Shown one piece after another: positions 53,349-62,569 of a stretch of DNA of 64,000 nucleotides. The notes beneath the pieces are model-generated. The model did not search any database and was not told the origin of the DNA. It saw only the letters and a list, made by a program, of their open reading frames with translations. The first letter of the stretch is position 1. The number at the start of each line of letters is the position of its first letter. The stretch is taken from positions 1 to 64,000 of the forward strand of contig JAKJER010000020.1 of assembly GCA_022705325.1 (NCBI GenBank). The letters run 5' to 3'. A program made the translations under genes and the position numbers. This DNA comes from Planctomycetota bacterium. GTDB lineage: Bacteria; Planctomycetota; Phycisphaerae; SM23-33.

Positions 53349-53984
53349 TCACTCGATCTCCTCGACCTCGGCCTCGACCTCGCGGCCGCCTCCGTCCGAT
53401 GCCAGCGGCGGGCTCGGGCGGCAGATCAGGCAGCCCAGGCCCGCGGCCAGCAGGATCGCCCACACCGGATGCCACCCCGCGACGACCACCGCCAGGCCCG
53501 CCGCGCAGATCAGCCCGCTCTGCCAGGTCCGCCGCAGGCGCCGGGCGAACGCGCAGGCCGCAAAGGCGATCTGACCGGCCACCGCGATGGCGCAGCCTTT
53601 GAAGAATGCCCCCACCTGCGGATGGTTCAGATAGGGCAGGACGAAGGCGACGATCAACAGGATGGCCAGGAAAGAAGGCAGCACCATGGCCAGCACAGTC
53701 GTCGCCGCCCCCGCTCGTCCGCCCAGGCGCCGTCCTTCCAGAAAGGCCAGGTTGACCGCCACCGGGCCCGGAACAGCCGTCGCGGTGGACAGCGCGCTGA
53801 AGAATTCGTCCTCGCTGAGCCAGCGGCGCTTGTGGACCAGTTCGTGGCGCATGACAGCCGCCATCGCGAACCCCCCGCCCAGCGTCAGGGCGGCTACGCG
53901 AACGAACGCCCAGAACAGGACCGCGCGCGACACGCGGATCGGCGCGAGTGCGGCGGGCGACACGTCTTCGGCTGGGCGATTCAT
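53349..53984 (-). CDS. chrA: Chromate transporter, first half-protein
   Basis: 211 residues. ChrA domain: LFWAFVRVAALTLGGGFAMAAVMRHELVHKRRWLSEDEFFSALSTATAVPGPVAVNLAFLEGRRLGG is the hallmark N-terminal stretch (GGG...PGP). Four to five more membrane segments follow. The C-terminal tail is acidic (EVEAEVEE). It is co-transcribed with the second half-protein downstream. Confidence 0.88.
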   Translation of the reverse strand: MNRPAEDVSPAALAPIRVSRAVLFWAFVRVAALTLGGGFAMAAVMRHELVHKRRWLSEDEFFSALSTATAVPGPVAVNLAFLEGRRLGGRAGAATTVLAMVLPSFLAILLIVAFVLPYLNHPQVGAFFKGCAIAVAGQIAFAACAFARRLRRTWQSGLICAAGLAVVVAGWHPVWAILLAAGLGCLICRPSPPLASDGGGREVEAEVEEIE

Positions 53985-54100
53985 GATTGGGTCCTGCGCG
54001 CCGGCGGCGCGGCAACGACAACCTAGGCCTTCGCGTTGGCCTTGTCCAGAGGTTATCCTATCGCCGGCTGTGCATTCGAAACACCCAGCCGGAGAAGATC

Positions 54101-56914
54101 ATGTTTCGACTCGCCGCACTCGTGACGGTGTCTTTGGCTCCGCTCTCGCTGGGCGCTCCCGCGGGCGACGCGATGACGCCCCTGGCGGATGTCTCGATCG
54201 AGCTGGGTGGGGCGGTGGGCAGGCGAATGGACGCGGTGACGCGCAACTGGTTGCTGCGTGCCCCGTCCGCCAACGGCGGGATGCTGGCCATGCTCCGCCT
54301 GCGCGACCGCCAGCCCCCGCCCGCCGTGGTGCCGTGGGCGGGCGAGTTCGTGGGCAAGTACCTGCTGGGAGCGATCGACGCTTTGCGCCTGGGACAGGAC
54401 GCCGAACTGGAGCGGACCGTTCGTGCGGTGCTGGCTGAGCTGCTGGCCTGCCAGGACGCCGATGGCTACCTCGGGCCCTTCCCCAAGTCGCAGCGCCTGC
54501 TGGGCCACTGGGACCTCTGGGGGCACTACCACGTCCTGCTGGCCCTGCTGGCCTGGCACGAGCACGCGAACGACCCAGCCGCCCTGGCCTCGGCGGAGCG
54601 GATCGGCGAGCTGGTCTGCCGCACCTTCCTGGATACCGGGCGGCGGGCTGTGTCGGCCGGCAGCGACGAGATGAACTTGGCCATGCTGCACGGCCTGGCC
54701 CGCCTGCACCGCGCGACGGGCAAGCAGCGATACCTGGCCATGGCCCGCGAGATCGAGGCCGACTGGCAGAAGGCGGGCGACTACCTCCGCACGGGTCTGG
54801 CGGGCGTGGAGTTCTTCCGCACGCCGCGCCCGCGCTGGGAGAGCCTGCACGACCTGCAAGGCCTGGCTGAGCTGTACCGCATCACCGGCGACGAGCGTTA
54901 CCACCGCAGCTTCCTGCACCACTGGCACTCGATCCGCCGCTGGGACCGCCACAACGACGGCTCGTTCTCCAGCGGCGAGAAGGCCGCGGGCAACCCCTAC
55001 CGCAACGACGCCATCGAGACCTGCTGCACCGTGGCGTGGATGGCCATGACGGTGGACGAGCTGCGGCTGACGGGCGAGCCGCGGGCGGGCGACGAGCTGG
55101 AACTGTCGCTGCTGAACGCGGTGATGGCGTACCTGCACCCCTCCGGCTCGTGGTGCACGTACAACACGCCGATGGACGGGCACCGCCAGGCCTCGCACCA
55201 CAGCATCGTCTTCCAGTCGCGCGCGGGCACGGGCGACCTGAACTGCTGCTCGGTCAACGCCCCGCGCGGACTGACCATGCTCCGCCAGTGGGCCCTGATG
55301 GGCCGGCGCGACGGCGTGGCCCTGAACTACCTGGGCGAAATGACCGCCCGCTGGGGCCTGCCCGACGGCACCGCCTGCCGCCTGGAAACGAAGACAAACT
55401 ATCCGCTGGAGGGCGGCATCCGGATCGTCCTGCGCCCGGCCAGGCCGACGGAGTTTACGCTGGCTGTTCGCATTCCCGCGTGGGCGAGTGGCGCGCGATG
55501 CCGGGTCGGCAATCAGGAAGTGAAGGCGGAGCCCGGCGCATACGCCGCGATCCGGCGCACCTGGCGCGACGGCGATGAGGTGACGTTTGAGCTGCCCATG
55601 ACGCTCCGCGCCCAGGCGGGCGACCTGGAGATGGCCGGCAAGGCGTGCGTGTATCGCGGGCCGCTCCTGCTGGCCTGGGACCAGTTGCTCCAGGAGGCCG
55701 ACGCCCCGCCGGCCGGCGCCGTCCGGGCTGATGCGCTCGCGCAGGCCAAGACGAACCTGCCCCCGCGCGACGAGCAGGCAGAGCGGGCGGGGGTGTACGC
55801 CCCGCAGGTCGTCGTGGACCTCCCGGCGCCGGCTGCCGCAAGGACGGAAAGCCAGCCCGCGACCTCTCCGCTACGGCTGTGCGACTTCGCGTCAGCGGGG
55901 GTGCGCGGGCAGCGATACACGTCGTGGCTGCCGGCTGGGCCCATGCCGCCCCCGCCGCCCGTGTGCGACCTGCCCGCCGACGGCTCGGCCGTTCCGCCTG
56001 GGGCGATGCTCTTCTCGTGGCGCCGACCCGCGCCGTCCGACGCCGCCCGCACCCATACGCTGTGCGTCTACGACTCGCCCGCCGGTCGAGAGCCGCTCCT
56101 CCAGGTCGCGAACCTTCGCGGCCAGCGGGCGGTCCTGACGCCCGCCCAGACCGCGCCGCTCAAGCCCAACACGGACTGCTACTGGTCGCTCGCCGCCAGC
56201 AACGCCGCCGGACAGACGCCCAGCGAGTGGCCCCGCAAGAAGTTCGGGATCGACCCCGCCCTGGCCCCGCTGAGCGCGGAGGACCTGGCCGGCCCCAAGC
56301 CCGGGCCCGGGGGGCTGCTTGTGCGGGCGGACCTGGCGGGCGAGGCCAAGTCGCAGTTCGGGCGGCTGCTGCGGACCCAGGGCGTCAAGCCCGCCGCCGG
56401 GCCCCGCGGCAAGGTGAACTCCGCCGTCGAGCTGGACGGACAGAAGGGGATGATCGTCTACGCCCTGGGCGAGTTCCCGCCGCGCGACTACACGCTGGCG
56501 GTGTGGGCGACGTGGGAAGCGCCTAAGGGTCGGCTGGGGCAGGTCGTCAGCGCGTGGGAGGGCATGATGGACGACCCGCTGCGGATCTGCGTGGACGGCG
56601 GGAAGCTCTTCGCCCGGGTCGAGGCCCAGCGCGGCTACTCTTCGCCCGGCCTGGACCTGGAGGCGGGGCGGTGGCACCATCTGGCAGCCGTCAAGCGCGG
56701 AGCGGAACTTACGCTCTACGTGAACGGTCAGCCGGCGGCGACGCTGAAGCTGCCGGCCGAGGTGAACTCGCTGAGCGACCAGGTGGCCCTGGGGGGCAAC
56801 CCGAACTACACAGGTAAGAGCGAGCACCTGGCCTGCCGACTGGCGGGTTTCGTCTTCTACAACCGGGCCATGAGCGACCAGGAGATCCGCGCCCTGCACG
56901 AGGCCAAACCGTAG
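54101..56914 (+). CDS. Secreted GH127-type beta-L-arabinofuranosidase with C-terminal LamG-like domain
   Basis: 937 residues from the ATG at 54101, with GGAGAAG upstream. A signal peptide covers about 1-18. The GH127 (DUF1680) alpha/alpha-barrel includes GEFVGKYLLGAIDALRL, GHWDLWGHYHVLLALLAWHE, and the zinc-thiolate residues E306-T-C308-C309 (IETCCTVAWM) and C382-C383 (LNCCSVNAPRG), which match the Glu/Cys cluster of known beta-L-arabinofuranosidases. A middle beta-sandwich domain follows. The last 180 residues are a concanavalin/LamG fold (YTLAVWATWEAP, WHHLAAVKRGAELTLYVNGQPAAT, LAGFVFYNRAMSDQEIRAL). It probably removes L-arabinose from plant or algal glycans. Confidence 0.88.
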   Translation: MFRLAALVTVSLAPLSLGAPAGDAMTPLADVSIELGGAVGRRMDAVTRNWLLRAPSANGGMLAMLRLRDRQPPPAVVPWAGEFVGKYLLGAIDALRLGQDAELERTVRAVLAELLACQDADGYLGPFPKSQRLLGHWDLWGHYHVLLALLAWHEHANDPAALASAERIGELVCRTFLDTGRRAVSAGSDEMNLAMLHGLARLHRATGKQRYLAMAREIEADWQKAGDYLRTGLAGVEFFRTPRPRWESLHDLQGLAELYRITGDERYHRSFLHHWHSIRRWDRHNDGSFSSGEKAAGNPYRNDAIETCCTVAWMAMTVDELRLTGEPRAGDELELSLLNAVMAYLHPSGSWCTYNTPMDGHRQASHHSIVFQSRAGTGDLNCCSVNAPRGLTMLRQWALMGRRDGVALNYLGEMTARWGLPDGTACRLETKTNYPLEGGIRIVLRPARPTEFTLAVRIPAWASGARCRVGNQEVKAEPGAYAAIRRTWRDGDEVTFELPMTLRAQAGDLEMAGKACVYRGPLLLAWDQLLQEADAPPAGAVRADALAQAKTNLPPRDEQAERAGVYAPQVVVDLPAPAAARTESQPATSPLRLCDFASAGVRGQRYTSWLPAGPMPPPPPVCDLPADGSAVPPGAMLFSWRRPAPSDAARTHTLCVYDSPAGREPLLQVANLRGQRAVLTPAQTAPLKPNTDCYWSLAASNAAGQTPSEWPRKKFGIDPALAPLSAEDLAGPKPGPGGLLVRADLAGEAKSQFGRLLRTQGVKPAAGPRGKVNSAVELDGQKGMIVYALGEFPPRDYTLAVWATWEAPKGRLGQVVSAWEGMMDDPLRICVDGGKLFARVEAQRGYSSPGLDLEAGRWHHLAAVKRGAELTLYVNGQPAATLKLPAEVNSLSDQVALGGNPNYTGKSEHLACRLAGFVFYNRAMSDQEIRALHEAKP

Positions 56915-56930
56915 CGCAATCGAAGCGGCG

Positions 56931-56990
56931 TTTGTAGTGTGCGCGTAAGGGCATGTTGTGGAACGCCGAGAATCCCGCCTTACGGCGGGA
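56931..56990. repeat. Dispersed repeat (GTAGTGTGCGCGTAAGGGC type)
   Basis: The intergenic DNA after the GH127 gene carries GTAGTGTGCGCGTAAGGGC, then a CCCGCC-TTA-CGGCGGGACC hairpin. A related unit, GTAGTGCGCCCGTAAGGGC with GACGGCGGGACC, lies inside the next gene at about 57732-57795. Confidence 0.6.
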
Positions 56991-57087
56991 CCTGCCTGCC
57001 TGACAGACAAAGCACAGGCGTTGCTTCGGGCCGCGGTGAGACAACCTTCTCCGCGCGGAGCGGGTTTTCGAGTAGCATGGCGTGAGC

Positions 57088-58392
57088 ATGAGTGCGATCC
57101 GATACATCCGGTTCGTGGTTCGGCTGGCGGCGGTGGCGGCGGCGGGGGCAGCCCTGCTGGGCGTACTGCCCTGGCCGGCGGCGCCACGATGGGTGCCTTC
57201 GGCCAGCCCGTTCGTAGCCGTCTGCTCCGCCATCGCGGGCGGCGCGTTTCAGATCGCCTGGGCGGCGGCGCTGGCGGTGGCGGCGGCGTGTCTGATCCGT
57301 CCGCGGTGGTTCTGCCGATGGGCCTGCCCCATGGGTTTGCTGGTGGAGACCGCTTCGACGCCTCGTCGAGTGCTGTTGCGCCGCTGCCGCGCGAAGGCGC
57401 CCCCGGCTGCGCGACCTGCCACCGCTGCCGCGCCCCCGCGCGTGCGGATCGGCCCGTTGGTGTTCTGGGCCACGCTGGGCGGCGCGATTGCGGGCTACCC
57501 GCTGCTGCTGTGGTTGGACCCGCTGGTGCTGCTGTCGGCCTCGGCCGGGCCGCACTCCGGCCTGACCTCCGCCGCCGCGGTCGCCCTGGCGGGCGTGGGC
57601 GCGATCCTGCTGCTGGCCCTTTTTGGCGGGCCGATCTGGTGCACCCGCCTGTGCCCGCTGGGGGCCATGCAGGACGTGCTGTCAGGCCCGCGCCGCTGGA
57701 TTCGCGCCGCTCGCAGTACGCCCAGCGCCGTTCGTAGTGCGCCCGTAAGGGCGTCGGACGATAGCGTCAACAAACTGCCCGACGGCGGGACCACCAACGC
57801 CGCGCGACGAACGGTGTTGTCGGGGGCAGCCGCCCTGTTGGGGACGGGCTTGGGCGCGTTGGCCGGATTGCGCCTTCGCGGGCGCTCGCAGGCCGGCGCG
57901 CCGCTGCGCCCGCCCGGGGCGGTGGGCGAAGACTGCTTCACCGGCGTGTGCATTCGCTGCGGGGCGTGCGTGCGGGCCTGCCCCGCACACATCCTCCGCA
58001 GCGACCTGGCGCCCGCCTCGCCGGCCGGGTGGCTCGCGCCCCGCGTGGAGTTCGCGAGCGACTACTGCCGCGAGGACTGCACCCGCTGCATGGACGTCTG
58101 CCCCAGCGGGGCGCTGCGGGCCGTGCCCCTGCCTCGCAAGCAGGAGGCGAAGATCGGTCTGGCCCGCGTGGACCTCACCCTCTGCTGGCTGGCCACCGGG
58201 CGGGAGTGCCACTCGTGCATCCACGCCTGCCCGTACCAGGCCATCCAGAGCGTGTGGGACGAAGATGTCTACAGTTCCAAGCCCGTGGTCAAGCCCGAGC
58301 TGTGCAACGGGTGCGGGGCCTGCCAGCCGGTCTGCCCATCGGCGCCGCAGGCGATCCGGGTCAAGCCCGCCCGGCAAAAAGAAGTCCAATAG
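57088..58392 (+). CDS. NapH-NapG-like membrane polyferredoxin fusion
   Basis: 434 residues from the ATG at 57088; GTG at 57082 is an alternative. The N-terminal half is NapH-like: membrane helices with cytoplasmic CxxxCP motifs WFCRWACPMGLL and WCTRLCPLGAMQ. A linker of about 40 residues (about 205-245) is followed by ARRTVLSGAAALLGTGLGALAGL, which looks like the Tat-type signal that normally begins NapG. The C-terminal half has four [4Fe-4S] motifs: CIRCGACVRACP, CREDCTRCMDVCPSG, CHSCIHACP and CNGCGACQPVCP. It should carry electrons across the inner membrane to a periplasmic reductase. No nap genes are nearby. The linker DNA holds a dispersed repeat. Confidence 0.85.
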   Translation: MSAIRYIRFVVRLAAVAAAGAALLGVLPWPAAPRWVPSASPFVAVCSAIAGGAFQIAWAAALAVAAACLIRPRWFCRWACPMGLLVETASTPRRVLLRRCRAKAPPAARPATAAAPPRVRIGPLVFWATLGGAIAGYPLLLWLDPLVLLSASAGPHSGLTSAAAVALAGVGAILLLALFGGPIWCTRLCPLGAMQDVLSGPRRWIRAARSTPSAVRSAPVRASDDSVNKLPDGGTTNAARRTVLSGAAALLGTGLGALAGLRLRGRSQAGAPLRPPGAVGEDCFTGVCIRCGACVRACPAHILRSDLAPASPAGWLAPRVEFASDYCREDCTRCMDVCPSGALRAVPLPRKQEAKIGLARVDLTLCWLATGRECHSCIHACPYQAIQSVWDEDVYSSKPVVKPELCNGCGACQPVCPSAPQAIRVKPARQKEVQ

Positions 58393-58397
58393 ACGCC

Positions 58398-58426
58398 TTT
58401 ACAGATTCCCGGTTCTGGGCTATAGT
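58398..58426 (+). promoter_or_regulatory. Promoter of the PEP-CTERM gene
   Basis: TTTACA, a 17-bp spacer and TATAGT, about 80 bp before the ATG at 58507. Confidence 0.55.
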
Positions 58427-58506
58427 TGTGGGTGTGTGGACTCCGTGCACTTCGTAACGGCATTACGCTTCAAGTCGCGACTCGGATCGTGCAAGAGAGG
58501 ACGAGA

Positions 58507-59223
58507 ATGATGAGAAGCCACGCGAGAATCATTCGACTGGGAACGGCGCTAGTGTTTCTGCTGGGCATGTCCGCCGCCTCGGCCTGGGGGGCGACGGTCA
58601 CGCTGATCGACGAGAACTTCGCCGGTTTCGGCGTGAACGAGAACTACTCGGGCACCGCCGTCACCTGGCGCGACAACGACGGTTCGCCCAACGGCTTCGA
58701 ACGGTACAATGCTCCCAGCAGCGTTCGAGGCACCGACGCCACCTACGATCACGACGACAACCCCCTTACCCCGGACATTACCATCGTCGGGGGGCTGGAA
58801 GTGAACCACCAACTGGGCAACATGACGCTGACGGGTTCGTTCACGCTTCCCTGGTCGGTCATTGAGGGTGGCGAGCTGCTGCTGGAGTTCGGGGCCGATG
58901 CCCGCGGCGGGACCCAATGGACCTCGACCGTGGAGTTGTACAACGTCACCGACGGACGGTCCATCCTGTCGCCCACGCCGATCGTGTACGGCACGCCGAC
59001 CAGCAACCCGGACTGGAAGCGCAACCTGTTCGCCATCCCCGTCACGGAACTCGACGGCGCGGACACGGTCGAGTTGCGATTCACCACCACCGGTGACAGC
59101 GGGCAGGGCCTGCAACTGACCAACCTGGGCCTGACGGGCGAGGTTCCCGAGCCGGCTACGATGGCCTTGCTGGTCCTGGCGAGCGGCGCCATGGGCGGAT
59201 ACATCCGCCGGCGCAGGACATAG
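58507..59223 (+). CDS. PEP-CTERM sorting-domain protein
   Basis: 238 residues from the ATG at 58507; a second ATG follows immediately. A signal peptide covers about 1-29 (LGTALVFLLGMSAASAWG). The body is an all-beta domain of unknown function. The C-terminus VPEPATMALLVLASGAMGGYIRRRR has the PEP motif, a hydrophobic segment and an Arg cluster. This is the exosortase sorting signal for extracellular or surface proteins. No exosortase lies in the window. Confidence 0.9.
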   Translation: MMRSHARIIRLGTALVFLLGMSAASAWGATVTLIDENFAGFGVNENYSGTAVTWRDNDGSPNGFERYNAPSSVRGTDATYDHDDNPLTPDITIVGGLEVNHQLGNMTLTGSFTLPWSVIEGGELLLEFGADARGGTQWTSTVELYNVTDGRSILSPTPIVYGTPTSNPDWKRNLFAIPVTELDGADTVELRFTTTGDSGQGLQLTNLGLTGEVPEPATMALLVLASGAMGGYIRRRRT

Positions 59224-59252
59224 TCGCGGAGCGGAACACATTCCGACTGGCC

Positions 59253-59303
59253 AAGGCCCGCGAAGCGCCTCTCCCCAGGGGACAGGCCCGCGGGCCTTTG
59301 ATT
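59253..59303 (+). terminator. Terminator-like stem-loop after the PEP-CTERM gene
   Basis: A perfect 10-bp stem AAGGCCCGCG/CGCGGGCCTT encloses a loop with its own CCCC/GGGG pairing. It is followed by TTGATTT. It starts 30 bp after the stop codon, between two convergent genes. Confidence 0.55.
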
Positions 59304-59330
59304 TGCGCCGGTTCATGCGACGGCCGCCGC

Positions 59331-60749
59331 TCAGGCGATGGTGTGCACGATGAGCGTGTTGGTCTTGCCGCTGGAACCGAGCGGGCGCCCGCAGACGACG
59401 ACGATCTTCTCCCCCGCCGCGGCGATCTCGCGGTCCAGGACGACCTGCTGGGCCAAGTCGAGCAGTTCCTGGGTGTACTGCATGCGCGAGGCCTGGACGG
59501 GGATGACGCCGTAGTAGAGGCCCATGCGCCGCAGGGTTCGGCGGTCGGGCGAGATGCCGAGGATGGGGCAGCGGAGGCGGTGCTTGGCGAACATGCGCGC
59601 GGTGAGCCCGCTCATGCTGAAGGCGGCGACGGCCTTGATGTCCTCGATGCGGATGATCTCTCGAACGGCCCCGGCCAGGGCGGCGGCGGTGCGGGCGGGG
59701 GCGAAGGCGACGTCCTGCGGCGGGCAGTGCAGGTCGTGGTAGGCCTGGATGTCCTCGACCACGCGGTTCATCATGGCCACCGATTCGGCCGGGAACTTGC
59801 CCACGGCCGTCTCGCCCGAGAGCATGACGGCGTCGGCGGCGTCCATGACGGCGTTGGCCACATCGCTGACCTCGGCCCGCGTGGGCGTGGGGGACTGGAT
59901 CATGCTCTCGAGCATCTGGGTGGCCACGATGCAGGGCTTGCCCAGGCGGTGGCACAGGGCGGTGATCATCTTCTGCGCGACGGGCACGGCGGGCAGGCTC
60001 ATCTCTACGCCCAGGTCGCCCCGGGCGACCATGACCGCATCGGAGGCCTCCACGATGGGCTCGAGATTGTGCAGGGCCTGGGGCTTCTCGATCTTGGCCA
60101 CGATGTGCAGGTCGGCCTTCAACTCGCCCAGGCGGTCGCGCAGGGCCTGGATGTCCTCGGGCCTTCGCACGAAGGACAGGGCGACGTAGTCGAAGTCGCG
60201 CTGGACCAGCCAGGCCAGGTCGCGGTGATCCTTCTCGGTCAGGGCCGACAGCGTGAGCTTCGTGCCCGGCAGGTTGACGCCCTTGCCGCTGGAGAGGATC
60301 CCGCCGGCAACGACGCGGCAGACGACCTCCCGGCCCGGGCGCACCTCGACGACCTCCAGGCGGATCCGCCCGTCGTCCAGCAGGACGGACTCGCCGACCT
60401 GGACCTCGTCGACCAACTCGGCCAGCGTGGTGGAGATGCGGTCGGCCTGTCCGATGATGGGCTCGCGCTGGATGGCGAGGGTTTGGCCCTCGGCCAGCAG
60501 CACCGACCCGCCGCCGATGGGCGAGACGCGGATCTTAGGCCCGCACAGGTCGGCCAGCACCGCCAGCGGCGAGCCGGTCTCGTCTTCGATCTGGCGGACC
60601 AGGCGCAGGCTCTCGGCGTGCTGCTCGTGCGTGCCGTGAGAGAAGTTGACGCGGAAGACGTCGCAGCCGGCGCGGACCAGGCGGCGCAGCATGTCCAGGC
60701 TGGAGCTGGCCGGGCCGAGGGTCGCCACGATTTTCGTGCGGATGAGCAT
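59331..60749 (-). CDS. pyk: Pyruvate kinase
   Basis: 472 residues from the ATG at 60749. It converts phosphoenolpyruvate and ADP to pyruvate and ATP, the last step of glycolysis. Motifs: TKIVATLGPAS, VFRVNFSHGTHE, ADLCGPKIRVS, LTEKDHRDLAW, VALSFVRRPEDI, IVAKIEKPQAL, VMVARGDLGVEM, VATQMLESMIQSPTPTRAEVSDVANAVMD, ADAVMLSGETAVGKFP. Full length, with the C-terminal allosteric domain. TACACT lies one base before the ATG, so the promoter must be elsewhere or the start lies downstream. Confidence 0.97.
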   Translation of the reverse strand: MLIRTKIVATLGPASSSLDMLRRLVRAGCDVFRVNFSHGTHEQHAESLRLVRQIEDETGSPLAVLADLCGPKIRVSPIGGGSVLLAEGQTLAIQREPIIGQADRISTTLAELVDEVQVGESVLLDDGRIRLEVVEVRPGREVVCRVVAGGILSSGKGVNLPGTKLTLSALTEKDHRDLAWLVQRDFDYVALSFVRRPEDIQALRDRLGELKADLHIVAKIEKPQALHNLEPIVEASDAVMVARGDLGVEMSLPAVPVAQKMITALCHRLGKPCIVATQMLESMIQSPTPTRAEVSDVANAVMDAADAVMLSGETAVGKFPAESVAMMNRVVEDIQAYHDLHCPPQDVAFAPARTAAALAGAVREIIRIEDIKAVAAFSMSGLTARMFAKHRLRCPILGISPDRRTLRRMGLYYGVIPVQASRMQYTQELLDLAQQVVLDREIAAAGEKIVVVCGRPLGSSGKTNTLIVHTIA

Positions 60750-60774
60750 GAGTGTATTTCGTCCGAAAAGACCA

Positions 60775-60973
60775 CCACAATCCCGCCCCCTAGGGGCGGC
60801 AAAGACACACAAGTCACAAAGGTATTCTTCACAAGTCCAGACATGATCGCAACAGGAAACCCCCAGTCAGCCAAGCCGCCGTCCGCGAAGCCGCGAGCGC
60901 CGTCTCGCTGGCGGCGCACCCGCTGCCCATCTTATCTCCGTGACCTTGCCGCCCCCAGGGGGCGGGACTGTGG
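60775..60973. repeat. About 200-bp segment with 30-bp inverted-repeat ends
   Basis: The left end (60775-60804) starts CCACAATCCCGCCCCC. The right end (60944-60973) is its reverse complement at 27 of 30 positions. Each end is itself palindromic (CCGCCCCC..GGGGCGG). The segment fills the gap between pyk and the porin gene, and its right end abuts the porin stop codon. No coding potential was seen inside. Confidence 0.6.
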
Positions 60974-62329
60974 TCAGAACTTCCAGATGAGGTCGGCGCG
61001 GATGTCGGTGCGGCGGTCGTTCTCGGCCGGGCCGGCCACCGCTTCGGTCCAGAACACGGTGGCGCCGGCGGTGAGGAAATCGGTGAGGTTGTAGACGACG
61101 CGCCAGACGTGGCCCTTTCGGTTGGCCCCGCCGAAGTCGCTGTCGGTGAACGCGCCGGGGACGGCGTTGGCCTCGATGTACGCGTAGCGGTAGTCGAACG
61201 ACAGGTCGCCCTTCTTCTTGTTGTCGCCCACGCGGAAGCCGAAGGAGAACGCGTTGTTCTGGTTGTCGAACTCCTCGGCCGTGTCCTCGTCGCCGCAGTT
61301 GTAGACGTAGTCGAAGTACGGGCTGACGGGCTGGCCCAGCACGTCGAACGTGAACTTGTTGGTGATGTTGATCATCTGGAACTCCCCCGCCGTCAGCACG
61401 CCGCCCACTGCGGGGTTGCCCACCGCCACCATGTTGGTCGTGCCCGGCAGGAAGGCGGTGTCCAGATGATCGAAGTCGTAATAAGTGACCGCCGTCGTCC
61501 ACGTCAGGCGGCTCAGCGTGCCCAGCGGGGCATCCTTGGGCAGGGGTCGGCCCTGGAGGGTCCGCATGACGTCCCAGTCCAGACCCGCCTGGTAGACGAC
61601 CAGCGTGGAATCGTGCCCGGCGCGGCTTTCCATGGCCACGAAGTAGCCCGACCCGATGAACGGCTTGAACGCCCCGAACTCCGGCTGATACTGGGCGTAG
61701 GCGCCCTCGGGGTTGATGTCGCTGTCCCAGGTCAGCGCGGTGTGGACCATGGGCGTCTGCATCTTGCCGGCGATCATCATCAGGCCCGGGACCTCTTTGG
61801 GCTGGTACCTGGCGTAGGCCAGATCAACCCAGATCGGTTTCCTGGAGAAGTTGTCGGTGAAGCTCTGGTTGGGGCTGCTGGCGTCCTGGCCCAGCGGGGC
61901 GCCGTCCACAGTGCGGGCCTCGCCGCTGGCCAGGCGGAAGCCCACTTCCATCTGCTTGTCCAGGAAGGTCTTGACGAATCCGAACCGCAGGCGATAGCGC
62001 GCCCGGTTGCGGTTCTTGGTGCCGTCGTTGAAAACGTGACTCTGATAGCGCAAGCGCAAATCGCCGCCGAACTTGAGGTCCTTCATCCAGCTCGGCAGGG
62101 CGGACTGCCTGGCCGCGTCGGCGCTGATCTCCTTGATCAGCTTGATGATCTCTTCCTTCTGGGCCTGGCTCAGGCGCTGGTCGCTCAACTGCCTCTCCAG
62201 GTCGGCCAGCCGCTTCTCCTGCTGGGCCAGGCGCTTCTCCAAGGCTTCGATGCTCTTGTCCCGTTCATCGGCGCCGGCGGGGAGGGACCACAGGGACAAT
62301 ACAGCCAGAACGGTCACGATCCGCTTCAT
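60974..62329 (-). CDS. Putative outer-membrane porin
   Basis: 451 residues from the ATG at 62329. A signal peptide covers 1-20 (IVTVLAVLSLWSLPAGA). A coiled coil (about 25-75: DKSIEALEKRLAQQEKRLADLERQLSDQRLS) follows. A 16-18-strand beta-barrel type sequence comes next (DLKFGGDLRLRYQSHVF, ARYRLRFGFVKTF, QMEVGFRLASGEAR, GDLSFDYRYAYIEA). The final residues LIWKF carry the C-terminal aromatic used by outer-membrane assembly. The layout fits the putative-porin family with an N-terminal coiled coil found in Planctomycetota. It should allow diffusion of small solutes. Confidence 0.87.
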   Translation of the reverse strand: MKRIVTVLAVLSLWSLPAGADERDKSIEALEKRLAQQEKRLADLERQLSDQRLSQAQKEEIIKLIKEISADAARQSALPSWMKDLKFGGDLRLRYQSHVFNDGTKNRNRARYRLRFGFVKTFLDKQMEVGFRLASGEARTVDGAPLGQDASSPNQSFTDNFSRKPIWVDLAYARYQPKEVPGLMMIAGKMQTPMVHTALTWDSDINPEGAYAQYQPEFGAFKPFIGSGYFVAMESRAGHDSTLVVYQAGLDWDVMRTLQGRPLPKDAPLGTLSRLTWTTAVTYYDFDHLDTAFLPGTTNMVAVGNPAVGGVLTAGEFQMINITNKFTFDVLGQPVSPYFDYVYNCGDEDTAEEFDNQNNAFSFGFRVGDNKKKGDLSFDYRYAYIEANAVPGAFTDSDFGGANRKGHVWRVVYNLTDFLTAGATVFWTEAVAGPAENDRRTDIRADLIWKF

Positions 62330-62556
62330 CCAATGGACTCCTTGTCTTTCAGGCTGATCCAGCGGAAGCACATCTCGTGCCAGTGCGGGCCCCGGGGCGG
62401 CTTGGATCGCGTTGAGAGTAGGAGGAGGCCTGTCGGAACGCAAGAAAGAAAACAGAAGCCGCCGCGCCCGGTCTCTGCGGTGCACCAGAGCGGTGCAGGA
62501 GTGCCTGGTTCCTGGTCGTTTTCTGTCGCCGGCTTTCGCTTCGGTCGCTCTGACGC

Positions 62557-62562
62557 TACAAT
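62557..62562 (+). promoter_or_regulatory. -10 hexamer TACAAT next to the response-regulator start
   Basis: TACAAT lies seven bases before the ATG at 62570, with a TTTCGC hexamer 17 bp further upstream. The transcript would be leaderless. Confidence 0.4.
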
Positions 62563-62569
62563 AAGGCCC

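Noticed and set aside
57088..58392. Assigning the fused ferredoxin to periplasmic nitrate reductase
   Set aside because: The NapH/NapG-like architecture is clear, but no napA, napB or other reductase gene is in the window, so the partner enzyme is unknown.
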